NCBI GenBank assembly: GCA_964452575.1
Contig: CAYVMN010000040.1
Coordinates: forward strand, 1 to 25,424
Source of the DNA: CAYVMN01 sp964452575
GTDB taxonomy: Bacteria > Desulfobacterota > DSM-4660 > Desulfatiglandales > Desulfatiglandaceae
DNA: 25,424 nucleotides
Reading direction: 5' to 3'
Shown here: positions 1 to 7,179 of the stretch, in pieces
How positions within the stretch are numbered: the first letter of the stretch is position 1
How the letters are laid out: each line of letters starts with the position of its first letter
Made by a program: the position numbers and the translations under genes
Notes under the pieces: generated by a model
What the model was told of the DNA's origin: nothing
Database searches by the model: none
The model's input: the letters and a program-made list of their open reading frames with translations, nothing else

Positions 1-231
1 CATGGTGTATCATTCCGGGAGGCCCGAAAGGCCTTTTTCGACCCCCAGAGAGTCATTGTTGAAGACGCTGACCATAGCATTTATGAACAGCGATATTTCT
101 GTATGGGTGAAGTGGGGGGAGGGGTTATGACGGTTAGGTTCACATATCGGGGTGATGTCATCAGAATCATTGGTGCCGGATACTGGCGAAAGGGTAAGGA
201 ACGATATGAAAAAGAAAATCACATACACTAA
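1..231 (+). CDS. brnT: BrnT-family toxin (3' part; 5' end outside window)
   Basis: Frame 1 is open from the first base to a TAA at 229-231 and gives 76 residues starting HGVSFREARKAFFDP. This matches my recollection of the BrnT family: the HGVSF-EA-F-DP segment after the missing N-terminus, a middle stretch ending MTVRFTYRGDVIRII, and a basic C-terminus (YWRKGKERYEKE). BrnT proteins are about 90 residues, so perhaps 15 are missing. BrnT toxins are RelE-like ribonucleases that block translation and are neutralised by the antitoxin encoded just downstream. The antitoxin gene begins inside this one (26-bp overlap), which supports the assignment. Whether the toxin is intact cannot be judged without the 5' end. 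Confidence 0.82.
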   Translation, partial: HGVSFREARKAFFDPQRVIVEDADHSIYEQRYFCMGEVGGGVMTVRFTYRGDVIRIIGAGYWRKGKERYEKENHIH

Positions 232-436
232 TGAGCCTATCAAGCTGGGAAAGACCGTGAAGGACTTTTTGCCGCCTCCTGGTGAGTTGGCCCTGAGAGA
301 TAAAACCGTTCGGGTAAGCATTAATCTAAATGAGGAAAGCGTTCGTTTTCTTAAGGAGGAGGCAAAAAAGGCAGGCATTCCTTACCAGAGGCTCATCAGG
401 AAAGTCGTGGACCTCTACGTCCAACATCACACTTGA
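206..436 (+). CDS. brnA: CopG/BrnA-type ribbon-helix-helix antitoxin
   Basis: This 76-residue protein begins MKKKITYTNEPIKLGK. Residues about 33-73 form a ribbon-helix-helix domain: the strand KTVRVSINL, then helices around EESVRFLKEEAKKAG and PYQRLIRKVVDLYV. The N-terminal part with FLPPPGEL resembles the 'CopG_antitoxin' group that pairs with BrnT toxins. An in-frame ATG at 152 would add 18 residues, but that stretch lies wholly inside brnT and looks non-native, so the ATG at 206 is preferred. The known role of such proteins is to bind and mask the toxin and to repress the shared promoter. Gene order (toxin first, overlapping) is the usual one for brnTA. Confidence 0.82.
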   Translation: MKKKITYTNEPIKLGKTVKDFLPPPGELALRDKTVRVSINLNEESVRFLKEEAKKAGIPYQRLIRKVVDLYVQHHT

Positions 437-444
437 TAGTGAGC

Positions 445-500
445 GGTCAGGCCTTCTGTTCATTCAACTTCGACCGATTGTCAAGAATGAACACCTGACC
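445..500. repeat. Long inverted repeat between convergent genes (possible bidirectional terminator)
   Basis: The left arm GGTCAGG (445-451) and GTTCATTC (458-465) pairs with the right arm GAATGAAC (485-492) and CCTGACC (494-500). That gives 15 base pairs with a 6/1 internal bulge and a 19-nt loop. It sits where brnA (ending 436) and the minus-strand toroid-protein gene (ending 464) converge, and the right arm overlaps the last codons of the latter. Position suggests a shared terminator, but there is no clear T-run on either side. Termination is an inference. Confidence 0.5.
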
Positions 501-1534
501 CCGTGACTTTCATGGCTAAAGAGCTGCCTCGCAGGCGTAATCCCGTAAAGGACATCTGCGGCAAGGAGTACTGCGCCAGCAGTCCACGTGGTCATTTCTC
601 TCGGGTAGATCTCCCTTTCAGGGAAGGTGACCCCGGTCCAGAATATCCCCTCTTCGTATCTCTTGTCCCGTAGCCAGCTGAAGACCATCTCGGCGGCCTC
701 GAACTCCCCGATGGCAGCAAGGGATAAAACGAATTCCGATGTCTCAGCCATGGTCACCCACTGCCTGTCAGAGACACAACGGACCCCCCAATCCCGGATC
801 ACGAAGGTATCCCATGATCGATCAATCCGGCCCCTGGCCTCCTTTCCTCTGATAGCCCCGCAAAGCACAGGGTAGTACCAATCCATGGAGTACCTGGACT
901 TGCTCTGGTCAAAGAGGTGGGGCCTGTTCCTTATGGCGTTTCCCAGCCTTATCCTGGCAATCTCCCAATCTGGCTTTTCTTGGCCAAGAAGCGATGCGAT
1001 CCTGAGGGCGCAGCCAAGGCTCATGTAGATGGAGCTTGATCCCGTAAGGAGGGCCCTTCTATCAATGCTTCCGTCAACCCTCTTTGCCCAGAGGATTTCA
1101 CCTCCCCTCCCCTGGAGTCCCAGCACGTAATCCATAGCCCTTGATACGGTATTCCACATAAAACTCAAGAAACGATTATCGCCCGTAACAAGGAAATAGT
1201 GGAACACCCCTACCGCAATATAGGCGGTCATGTTGGAGTCTTTGTACGCCCCGTCCTGGGGCCTTCCATTCCGGTAGTCGGACCACCAGCTCCCGTCTGA
1301 GAGCTGGGTTTCCCTGGACCAGAGGTAGGCCTGTCTTGCCTGATCGTGAAAACCGCCGATGGTAAGGCCCATGGCACTCTCAACGTGATCCCAGGGATCG
1401 GTCTTCCCGCGCTCTGACCACGGAATTTCGCCGCTTCTCTTCTGGACCTTCAGGATAAATTCCGACGAGGAGGCTATGTCCACAGATGGATGCACGGCAT
1501 AAGCTGCATGAGTAGAATGCTTTGTCTTAGACAT
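464..1534 (-). CDS. Alpha/alpha-toroid (prenyltransferase/squalene-cyclase-like fold) protein
   Basis: This is a 356-residue soluble protein without a signal peptide. It has helix-pair repeats of the kind found in the terpenoid cyclase/protein prenyltransferase or six-hairpin glycosidase folds. A QW-type motif, Q77-L-S-D-G-S-W83, is typical of squalene/hopene cyclases. A DPWDHVESAMGL segment (47-58) and a later WVTMAETSEFVLSLAAIG stretch look like further helical hairpins. The acidic DXDD cyclase motif is absent, so it is probably not a hopene cyclase. The enzyme class is not recognisable; a carbohydrate- or lipid-acting role is inferred from its neighbours. Its start overlaps the methyltransferase gene by 8 nt, with a purine-rich AGGAAGAG ribosome site, so it is the last gene of the operon. 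Such proteins are often auto-named 'prenyltransferase'; I do not support that as a function. Confidence 0.75.
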   Translation of the reverse strand: MSKTKHSTHAAYAVHPSVDIASSSEFILKVQKRSGEIPWSERGKTDPWDHVESAMGLTIGGFHDQARQAYLWSRETQLSDGSWWSDYRNGRPQDGAYKDSNMTAYIAVGVFHYFLVTGDNRFLSFMWNTVSRAMDYVLGLQGRGGEILWAKRVDGSIDRRALLTGSSSIYMSLGCALRIASLLGQEKPDWEIARIRLGNAIRNRPHLFDQSKSRYSMDWYYPVLCGAIRGKEARGRIDRSWDTFVIRDWGVRCVSDRQWVTMAETSEFVLSLAAIGEFEAAEMVFSWLRDKRYEEGIFWTGVTFPEREIYPREMTTWTAGAVLLAADVLYGITPARQLFSHESHGVRCSFLTIGRS

Positions 1535-2246
1535 CTCTTCTCTTCCTTAGGTAAAGCACCACGCTCTTTCCCAGGAGCGGGTTCATGAGGTAGTCCAGCA
1601 ACCGCGTAATCCAGGCCCGCTTCATAATGTCCCAGACAAGGAGGCTGTGGTACAGGTTGACGAGTTCTGAGTCTTCCCGGTTGAGGCCCACAAGGCATTT
1701 CAACCACCAATAAGGCGTGTGAAGGCTATGGGCATAATGGGTTGCCCATGTGGTCGCACCGGCCCCTTCCAACAGTCTGATCAGCTCTTCCTTCCTATAG
1801 ATACGGACGTGTCCGCTGCTTGAATTCCCGTAATCTGTGGAAAGGGCCCAGCATATACGTTCTGGCAGGTATCTTGGGACGCTCACCACCAGGTCTTTAC
1901 CTGGGGCAAGGACCCTTAAGATTTCGGAAATGGCGGCTTCATGGTCAGGGATATGTTCCAGGACCTCTGAACAGATAACAAAGTCAAAAAATCCGTCCCT
2001 GAAAGGCAAATGCCTGATATCAGCGACCACCGCAGCAAAAAACCCACAGCCGTTTTCACCAAGCTCTTGGATATATCTCAGCCTCTCTTTGGCCTTTACC
2101 ACATCGCTAAAACAGATGTCCGAACCGATAGCCACGACATCTCTCATTCGGGACGCCTCGCCAGTGTGCCTACCCGACCCGCACCCCACATCAAGTATCC
2201 TGGCACCAGGTTTAAGGGGCAGCCTGTCGAAGTCGACAGTAATCAT
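1527..2246 (-). CDS. Class I SAM-dependent methyltransferase
   Basis: This 239-residue Rossmann-type methyltransferase shows motif I LDVGCGSG (18-25), an acidic residue D43 for the ribose of SAM, ADIRHLPF (75-82) and SEVLEHIPD (93-101). These are the standard landmarks of the Methyltransf_11 (UbiE/Coq5-like) type. The C-terminal part (about 165-239) is aromatic and basic (HTPYWWLKCLVG) and may form the acceptor site. The acceptor is unknown. The start overlaps the glycosyltransferase gene upstream by 35 nt and its stop overlaps the next gene by 8 nt, implying translational coupling. A sugar or lipid hydroxyl or carboxyl acceptor is a guess from context. Confidence 0.9.
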   Translation of the reverse strand: MITVDFDRLPLKPGARILDVGCGSGRHTGEASRMRDVVAIGSDICFSDVVKAKERLRYIQELGENGCGFFAAVVADIRHLPFRDGFFDFVICSEVLEHIPDHEAAISEILRVLAPGKDLVVSVPRYLPERICWALSTDYGNSSSGHVRIYRKEELIRLLEGAGATTWATHYAHSLHTPYWWLKCLVGLNREDSELVNLYHSLLVWDIMKRAWITRLLDYLMNPLLGKSVVLYLRKRRDV

Positions 2247-3513
2247 GGATGGTCTCTCTGTAAGTCTCGACTGTCTTTATGGCCGCCTTCTCCCACGTAA
2301 AACACGACCGCACCCGCTGGAGCCCTGCATCCCCAATCTCTCTCGCCCTTTGGGGGTGATCCAGAAGGTCCTTAATTGCCCTGCTGATCGCAAAAGGGTC
2401 CCGCGGAGGGACTAGAATGCCGCAATTGCCCACAACCTCGGGTAAGGCCCCGCCCGTTGTGCTGATGACAGGGACGCCACAGGCCATGGCCTCACCCGCT
2501 GGGATGCCAAATCCCTCATAAAGAGAAGGGACAACTGCTATTGAGGCCCTTGCATACTGACGAACGAACTCCCCGTTGTCAATCCTGCCTGTAAATCTGA
2601 TTCTTTCTCCCAGGCCCAGCTGGCTTACCAGCCCTTGGATATCGCCGTTCTTCTTGGGTGTCCCGACGACCGTCAGCCTTACATCATGGGTCCTTGCCAC
2701 CTCGGCCACGGCCAACAGGAGATACCGAAGCCCCTTTAGCGGCGTATCGGCACTGTTGGTCACTATCAGCCGGTTAGGTTCACGCTCGATTGCAGGGATT
2801 GGATAAAAGAGTTCGATGTTTATCCCGTTGGGCACTATCCTGAACCGCTCAATGGGTATCTTGAAGGCCTTGCTTATGTCTCTGCTCGCGCATTCGGAGA
2901 CCGTAATAATTCGGGAAAGCTGCCTCGAAACCCTTTTTTGCATCCCAACAAAAGAATACCAACGCCTCTGCTTCATCTTCTTCAAGGGAGAAGAAACGGC
3001 ATTAACAGCTAGGTCCCTGTCCACAGTGATGGGGTGATGAATGGTCGCCACTATGGGCACGAATCGCTTGATTGCCCACAGCCCGTAAGAGAGGCTCTGG
3101 TTGTCGTGCACGACATCGTATTGTCCAAACCGGTTGCGCAAAAACCTGTATGCCCGGATACCAAAGGTAAATGGTTCCGGAAAACCCATGGTGGCAACCC
3201 CAAACCATTCCATGAAATTGACTGGATTGGAAAGTTCGGCCAGGCTAGGTATACGGAAGGGGTCCTCGGGATCATAAAGGTCCAGGCATGGGAGTCGAAA
3301 TACGGGAATTCCCTCATCGAGTAGTGGATCCGGTGGACCGGAAACCACCTCCACATGATGCCCAAGGTCTTTCAAGGCCCTGCTCAGATTCTTCAGATAA
3401 ACCCCCTGACCGCCGCAGTGGGGGTTGCTCCTGTAGCTCAGCAGACAAATCCTCAGCGAGGAATGGTTATCTGGTGCAACAGGCGCTTTTAGAGAAACTC
3501 TGCCCATTCCCAT
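2212..3513 (-). CDS. GT4-family glycosyltransferase
   Basis: This 433-residue GT-B fold protein has an N-terminal acceptor domain opening SLRICLLSYRSNPHCGGQGVY (the GGxG loop near residue 34-37). Its C-terminal nucleotide-sugar domain carries the EX7E motif E333-GFGIPAG-E341 followed by AMACGVPVISTTGGALPEVV. The linker segment RIVPNGINIELFYP (225-238) is also typical of GT4 retaining transferases. These transfer a sugar from an activated donor to a lipid, glycan or small-molecule acceptor; donor and acceptor cannot be predicted. There is no membrane segment. The ATG at 3513 follows an AGGA site; an ATG two codons later is possible. It overlaps the radical SAM gene by 25 nt. Confidence 0.92.
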   Translation of the reverse strand: MGMGRVSLKAPVAPDNHSSLRICLLSYRSNPHCGGQGVYLKNLSRALKDLGHHVEVVSGPPDPLLDEGIPVFRLPCLDLYDPEDPFRIPSLAELSNPVNFMEWFGVATMGFPEPFTFGIRAYRFLRNRFGQYDVVHDNQSLSYGLWAIKRFVPIVATIHHPITVDRDLAVNAVSSPLKKMKQRRWYSFVGMQKRVSRQLSRIITVSECASRDISKAFKIPIERFRIVPNGINIELFYPIPAIEREPNRLIVTNSADTPLKGLRYLLLAVAEVARTHDVRLTVVGTPKKNGDIQGLVSQLGLGERIRFTGRIDNGEFVRQYARASIAVVPSLYEGFGIPAGEAMACGVPVISTTGGALPEVVGNCGILVPPRDPFAISRAIKDLLDHPQRAREIGDAGLQRVRSCFTWEKAAIKTVETYRETIHDYCRLRQAAP

Positions 3514-5078
3514 CGAATCCTGTCCCCTTCCTGATGCCGCCTTAAGTACCCTTGCTCAACTGAAAACCTCAACGTATCCCTGAGCTTTTTTTCCTGAAAA
3601 CCGGTTGATCCTAGGAGTAGCTCAACGAGCCTGTTGAGGGCCGCGTCCTCAGAGATCGGCCCTTCCCCGCAGGTAAGTGAGCCATAATCTTCGATGATAT
3701 TAGCCATCATCAAATCATAGATCAAAATGGTATGTTCAAGCCGTATTATCTGCCAGGCCTCCTCCTCTGTGGCCTCTCCCTTTTCCATCTGATGTTGCAC
3801 ATACCCCAAGTACTCGTTGAACTCGCCCTCCCACTCAGTAACAATGGCATCCATCATGTCACGGGTCACCGTCTGGGTCTCAACAATGGCCCTATTGGCG
3901 TGGTATTGGCTCCAGTCATCAGTGAGAATCCGGATGCCCAGGCTATCGCATTTATCACGGACCTCAGTCCCCGGAAAGGGGGCCAACATGTGGAAACCAT
4001 ATAAGGCACCTATTTTTTTGAGTTGCTCTCCGAATTCCACGGTCTCCTTCAAGGTCTCCGGTGTTTCCCCTGGAAGCCCCAGAATGAATGAAACGTGGGG
4101 CGTAATACTGGCTTCCTGGCACATGCTAATGGCGGCAAGCACCTGATGCAGGGTAATTCCCTTTCGAATGGTCTTAAGGATCTCTGGATTTGCCGATTCA
4201 ACCCCGAAGCTTAGCGTTGTACATCCGGCCTCCTTCACAGCCTCGAGGACCTCTTTGCATACCGTATCCACCCTTGCGAAGGAGGCCCACCGTGTGCGGA
4301 TCTTTCTCGATATGATCTCGCGGCAGATAGATAGACAATGCATCCTGTTTGCGGTGAAGAGATCATCGGCGATGTTGATCTGGTTAAAGTCGAGCCCAGC
4401 CAGATACTCAAATTCGTCTACCGCCGTCCCTGGGTCACGGTAACGGACCCTTGACCCAACCATCTTTCTTCCCACACAAAAAATACACTTAAAAGGGCAC
4501 CCTCTGCTTGTGGTCATACTTACGGGCATGCCCAAGGCCCTGTACCTTCCCAAGGGAATCAGGTGCCTTGCAGGGAGAGGAAGCCCATTCAGGTCCGCGA
4601 TGGGTTCTCTCATGGCGTTTCTGGAAATCCTAGCCCCATCCCTATAGACGATACCCTTTATGTTTTTCCAGTTTCGCCCGTCGCTTGCCTCTATCGCCAG
4701 GTCAACAATGGTTTCTTCCCCCTCTCCGAGCGCAATCATATCCAGTTCTGGAAAGGCTTCTAGCGTTTCCTCGGCACAGAAACTGACATGGGGTCCGCCC
4801 ATGACCGTTATGATTTCCGGGGCAACGCATCTGACGTCTCTGACCACCTGAATGGCCTTGTGAAAGGTCATGCTGACGGCCGTAACCCCAACAACTTGAG
4901 GCATGAAGCCATTCAGTTCAGATCCCAGGGCCTCCCTGCTATATGGGCTTACAACATAATCAAGTACCTTGACCTCCACCCCGGCCTTTTCCAGTGCAGC
5001 GCCCAGGTAGGCGATTCCTAAAGGGGGGGAAGGATTTTCTGATATGGGGTAATAAGGGTTTACAAGCAGAAAGCGCAT
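3489..5078 (-). CDS. B12-binding radical SAM protein
   Basis: This 529-residue protein has an N-terminal cobalamin-binding-type domain (MRFLLVNPYYP, PLGIAYLGAALEKAG, GGPHVSF at 94-100). A radical SAM core follows, with the cluster-binding C194-PFK-C198-IF-C201 and FGVES (291-295). The C-terminal third is less conserved and ends in what could be a winged-helix-like tail. The classic DxHxxG cobalt-ligating motif is not seen, as in many relatives. Radical SAM enzymes of this class perform methylations or rearrangements on unactivated carbons; the substrate is unknown. A longer open frame reaches 5351, but it would run through the terminator and the upstream gene. The ATG at 5078 has a GAGGGAAG ribosome site, so I use it. 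It is the first gene of the four-gene operon. Confidence 0.9.
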   Translation of the reverse strand: MRFLLVNPYYPISENPSPPLGIAYLGAALEKAGVEVKVLDYVVSPYSREALGSELNGFMPQVVGVTAVSMTFHKAIQVVRDVRCVAPEIITVMGGPHVSFCAEETLEAFPELDMIALGEGEETIVDLAIEASDGRNWKNIKGIVYRDGARISRNAMREPIADLNGLPLPARHLIPLGRYRALGMPVSMTTSRGCPFKCIFCVGRKMVGSRVRYRDPGTAVDEFEYLAGLDFNQINIADDLFTANRMHCLSICREIISRKIRTRWASFARVDTVCKEVLEAVKEAGCTTLSFGVESANPEILKTIRKGITLHQVLAAISMCQEASITPHVSFILGLPGETPETLKETVEFGEQLKKIGALYGFHMLAPFPGTEVRDKCDSLGIRILTDDWSQYHANRAIVETQTVTRDMMDAIVTEWEGEFNEYLGYVQHQMEKGEATEEEAWQIIRLEHTILIYDLMMANIIEDYGSLTCGEGPISEDAALNRLVELLLGSTGFQEKKLRDTLRFSVEQGYLRRHQEGDRIRWEWAEFL

Positions 5079-5090
5079 AGATCTTCCCTC

Positions 5091-5118
5091 TCTGCCTGAA
5101 GGATCGTTTGCAGGCAGA
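5091..5118. promoter_or_regulatory. Leader hairpin next to the radical SAM gene's ribosome site
   Basis: TCTGCCTG (5091-5098) and CAGGCAGA (5111-5118) are perfect 8-bp inverted arms around a 12-nt loop. In the minus-strand transcript the hairpin ends directly before the GAGGGAAG ribosome site of the gene starting at 5078. It could influence initiation or protect the 5' end. A regulatory role is inference only. Confidence 0.4.
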
Positions 5119-5131
5119 CCCGGTGGCAGAT

Positions 5132-5170
5132 CAAAAATTGCCCGCAGAGACATGACCGTGCTCTGCGGGC
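5132..5170 (-). terminator. Rho-independent terminator of the beta-oxidation operon
   Basis: GCCCGCAGAG (5140-5149) and CTCTGCGGGC (5161-5170) form a perfect 10-bp GC-rich stem with an 11-nt loop. Read on the minus strand it begins 26 nt after the stop of the acyl-CoA dehydrogenase gene and is followed by AATTTTT (5139 to 5133), a classic intrinsic terminator. The other side carries CTTTTT (5171-5176), so it could also stop plus-strand transcription. It separates the beta-oxidation operon from the radical SAM/glycosyltransferase genes. Confidence 0.88.
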
Positions 5171-5196
5171 CTTTTTCAGAAATCTCAGGTTGACAC

Positions 5197-7017
5197 CTAA
5201 AAGGCTGCTTCCGGGATATCCAGGGCAGAGGTATCCTCCTGCTGCAAGACCGTGTGTCTGGCAAAGACATTAGGCAGGATGTTACGGCAGAAGTATTTGG
5301 CTGTCTCTGCTTTGCCCCGGTAAAAAATCCCGTCCGTGGATTCGGCATCAACCGACTTTAGCTTGTCACGGGCTAGAAGCCCCTGCTCCAGCATGAACTG
5401 GGCCATGAGCACCTCGGAAAAACACTCCAGAAAGCGCGTGATGCTGATAGGGATCAACCGGAGCTTCCCTTTCTGGAAATAGTCAAGGTAGCGCAGGGTA
5501 AAATCCGCTGTGGCCTTGGCTGCCTTGTAGAGGAGCTTAAAATCAGAACCAAAATCAGAATCATTTTGATGCTCTCCCGTGAACTTCATCACGCCTTCAA
5601 TCCAGCCCTGGAAGACCTTTCCACCCTTCATATTGAGCTTTCGCCCCACCAGGTCGAGGGAGTTTATATAGTTGGTTCCCTCCCATATGGAGATGATCTT
5701 GACGTCACGGGCATATTGTTCCACCGGGAACTCGCTGCAATATCCCGCCCCGCCCAAGACCTGAATGGCATCACGGATCAGTTGATAGCCGAAGTCCGTG
5801 CAGTATGCCTTTACCAGAGGGGTAAAAAGCTCCACCTGGAGCCCGGCATCTTCTCGGACGGCTTCGTCAGGGTCGTGCGCGTGGATATCGATGGAAAAGA
5901 AGAGTTTGCCGATCATGGCCCGCATGGCCTCTGTTCCGGCCTTCAGGTTCATAAGCATTCGACGCACATCCTCATGCTGGATAATCGGCACCCGATCCGC
6001 GTCACGGTTGGTGAAAGGTGGGCCTTGAACCCGTTCCTTTGCATAAGTACGGGCCGTGTCGTAGGCGCTCGCCGTCAATCCCAGGGCCTGAACACCGCAT
6101 CCCATCCGGGCCTCGTTCATCATTTGAAACATCTTGGCCATTCCCGAGTTGCGCTCACCCAACAGGATCCCCCGGCACTTACCGTTTTCTCCGAAATTCA
6201 GGGTGCAGGTGGCAGACCCATGAATTCCCATCTTCTCTTCGATATTGCCGCAGTAAACATCGTTTGGTTCCCCCAGGGATCCATCCGGGTTGACCCAGAT
6301 CTTGGGAACGATGAATAGGCTGATGCCCTTTGTTCCCGGAGGAGCACCCTCAATCCTGGCCAGGAGAAGATGAATGATGTTTTCGGTTAGATCGTGATTG
6401 CCACACGTTATAAACTGTTTGGTCCCCTCAATCCTGTAAATGTGCGGATCCGTTGCATCCGGATCTGGAATTGCCTTCGTGCGAAGCCAACCCACGTCTG
6501 ATCCGGCATCCGGTTCGGTGAGGCACATGGTTCCACCCCATAGGCCGGTATACATCTTCTCCACAAACAGGGCCTTGTCTTCGTCCGTTCCGAAGTTCTC
6601 GATCAACCGTCCGTTGCCCACAGCCAGCCCGGGATAGGTCTGAAAGGCCATGTTGGCTCCGGCAAAAAGTTCTCCGATTAGGCCCCCAACTGTGGCCGGC
6701 AGACCTTGTCCTCCGAATTCCGCACTACTGGAGGCCGCCATCCATCCGTTCTCGGCCATGACCTTCCAACACTTGTGAAAAGATGCTGGCACCTTGACCT
6801 CGCCGTCCTTATAGGCACACCCTTCCCTGTCACCGTCCTGATTGGTTGGACCTATCACCTCCCGGCAGACCTTTAGGGCCTCATCAATAATCATACTGAA
6901 GTCCTCTACTGAAAAATCCTTGTAGGCATCGTAGGACAAGAGTTTTTCTATGTCCAGGTACTCAAAGAGCACGAACTTCAGATCCCTATCGTCTCGGTTA
7001 AAATAATTGGTACCCAT
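5197..7017 (-). CDS. Acyl-CoA dehydrogenase, long (~600-residue) type
   Basis: This 606-residue FAD enzyme oxidises an acyl-CoA to the 2,3-enoyl-CoA. The N-terminal extension (about 1-55) and the long C-terminal region (after about 460) mark the 3-methylmercaptopropionyl-CoA dehydrogenase-like (DmdC-type) branch, not the usual ~380-residue enzymes. Visible landmarks are the FAD-contact signature CLTEPDAGSDV (165-175), QVLGGAGYCSEFPVEQYARD (419-438) and the presumed catalytic Glu446 in SIWEGTNYINS. Substrate cannot be assigned; many members of this branch act on fatty or aromatic-side-chain CoA esters. The start has an AAGGAG ribosome site 8 nt away. It is the last gene of the operon, followed by a terminator. 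No etfAB genes are nearby, so its electron acceptor is encoded elsewhere. Confidence 0.92.
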   Translation of the reverse strand: MGTNYFNRDDRDLKFVLFEYLDIEKLLSYDAYKDFSVEDFSMIIDEALKVCREVIGPTNQDGDREGCAYKDGEVKVPASFHKCWKVMAENGWMAASSSAEFGGQGLPATVGGLIGELFAGANMAFQTYPGLAVGNGRLIENFGTDEDKALFVEKMYTGLWGGTMCLTEPDAGSDVGWLRTKAIPDPDATDPHIYRIEGTKQFITCGNHDLTENIIHLLLARIEGAPPGTKGISLFIVPKIWVNPDGSLGEPNDVYCGNIEEKMGIHGSATCTLNFGENGKCRGILLGERNSGMAKMFQMMNEARMGCGVQALGLTASAYDTARTYAKERVQGPPFTNRDADRVPIIQHEDVRRMLMNLKAGTEAMRAMIGKLFFSIDIHAHDPDEAVREDAGLQVELFTPLVKAYCTDFGYQLIRDAIQVLGGAGYCSEFPVEQYARDVKIISIWEGTNYINSLDLVGRKLNMKGGKVFQGWIEGVMKFTGEHQNDSDFGSDFKLLYKAAKATADFTLRYLDYFQKGKLRLIPISITRFLECFSEVLMAQFMLEQGLLARDKLKSVDAESTDGIFYRGKAETAKYFCRNILPNVFARHTVLQQEDTSALDIPEAAF

Positions 7018-7041
7018 AATTCATCTCCTTACCACCACCGA

Positions 7042-7078
7042 GCCCGGACCCACCCCTTTCCATACAAGGGACCCGGGC
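7042..7078. repeat. GC-rich imperfect inverted repeat upstream of the acyl-CoA dehydrogenase gene
   Basis: In the 162-bp gap between the thiolase and acyl-CoA dehydrogenase genes, GCCCGG (7042-7047) can pair with CCGGGC (7073-7078). A further CCC/GGG pairing lies inside. There is no T-run, so it is not an obvious terminator. It may be an mRNA processing or stabilising hairpin inside the operon. Confidence 0.3.
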
Positions 7079-7179
7079 CTGCATCAGTGAAATGACCTAA
7101 ACCACAGCTTTCGCATAACTTGTCCCTATATGAAGCGGAGGATTCTACTATCTGAAACCCGGAACCTGTGAACGCCTGC

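Noticed and set aside
10..378. Minus-strand open frame of 122 codons
   Set aside because: It lies opposite brnT and brnA, and its translation has no recognisable domain; the plus-strand pair explains the region.
5079..5351. N-terminal extension of the radical SAM protein to 5351
   Set aside because: It would cross the terminator and overlap the acyl-CoA dehydrogenase 3' end; the B12-domain start MRFLLVNP with a ribosome site is at 5078.
5566..6318. Plus-strand open frame of 250 codons
   Set aside because: It is antisense to the conserved core of the acyl-CoA dehydrogenase and shows no family motifs.
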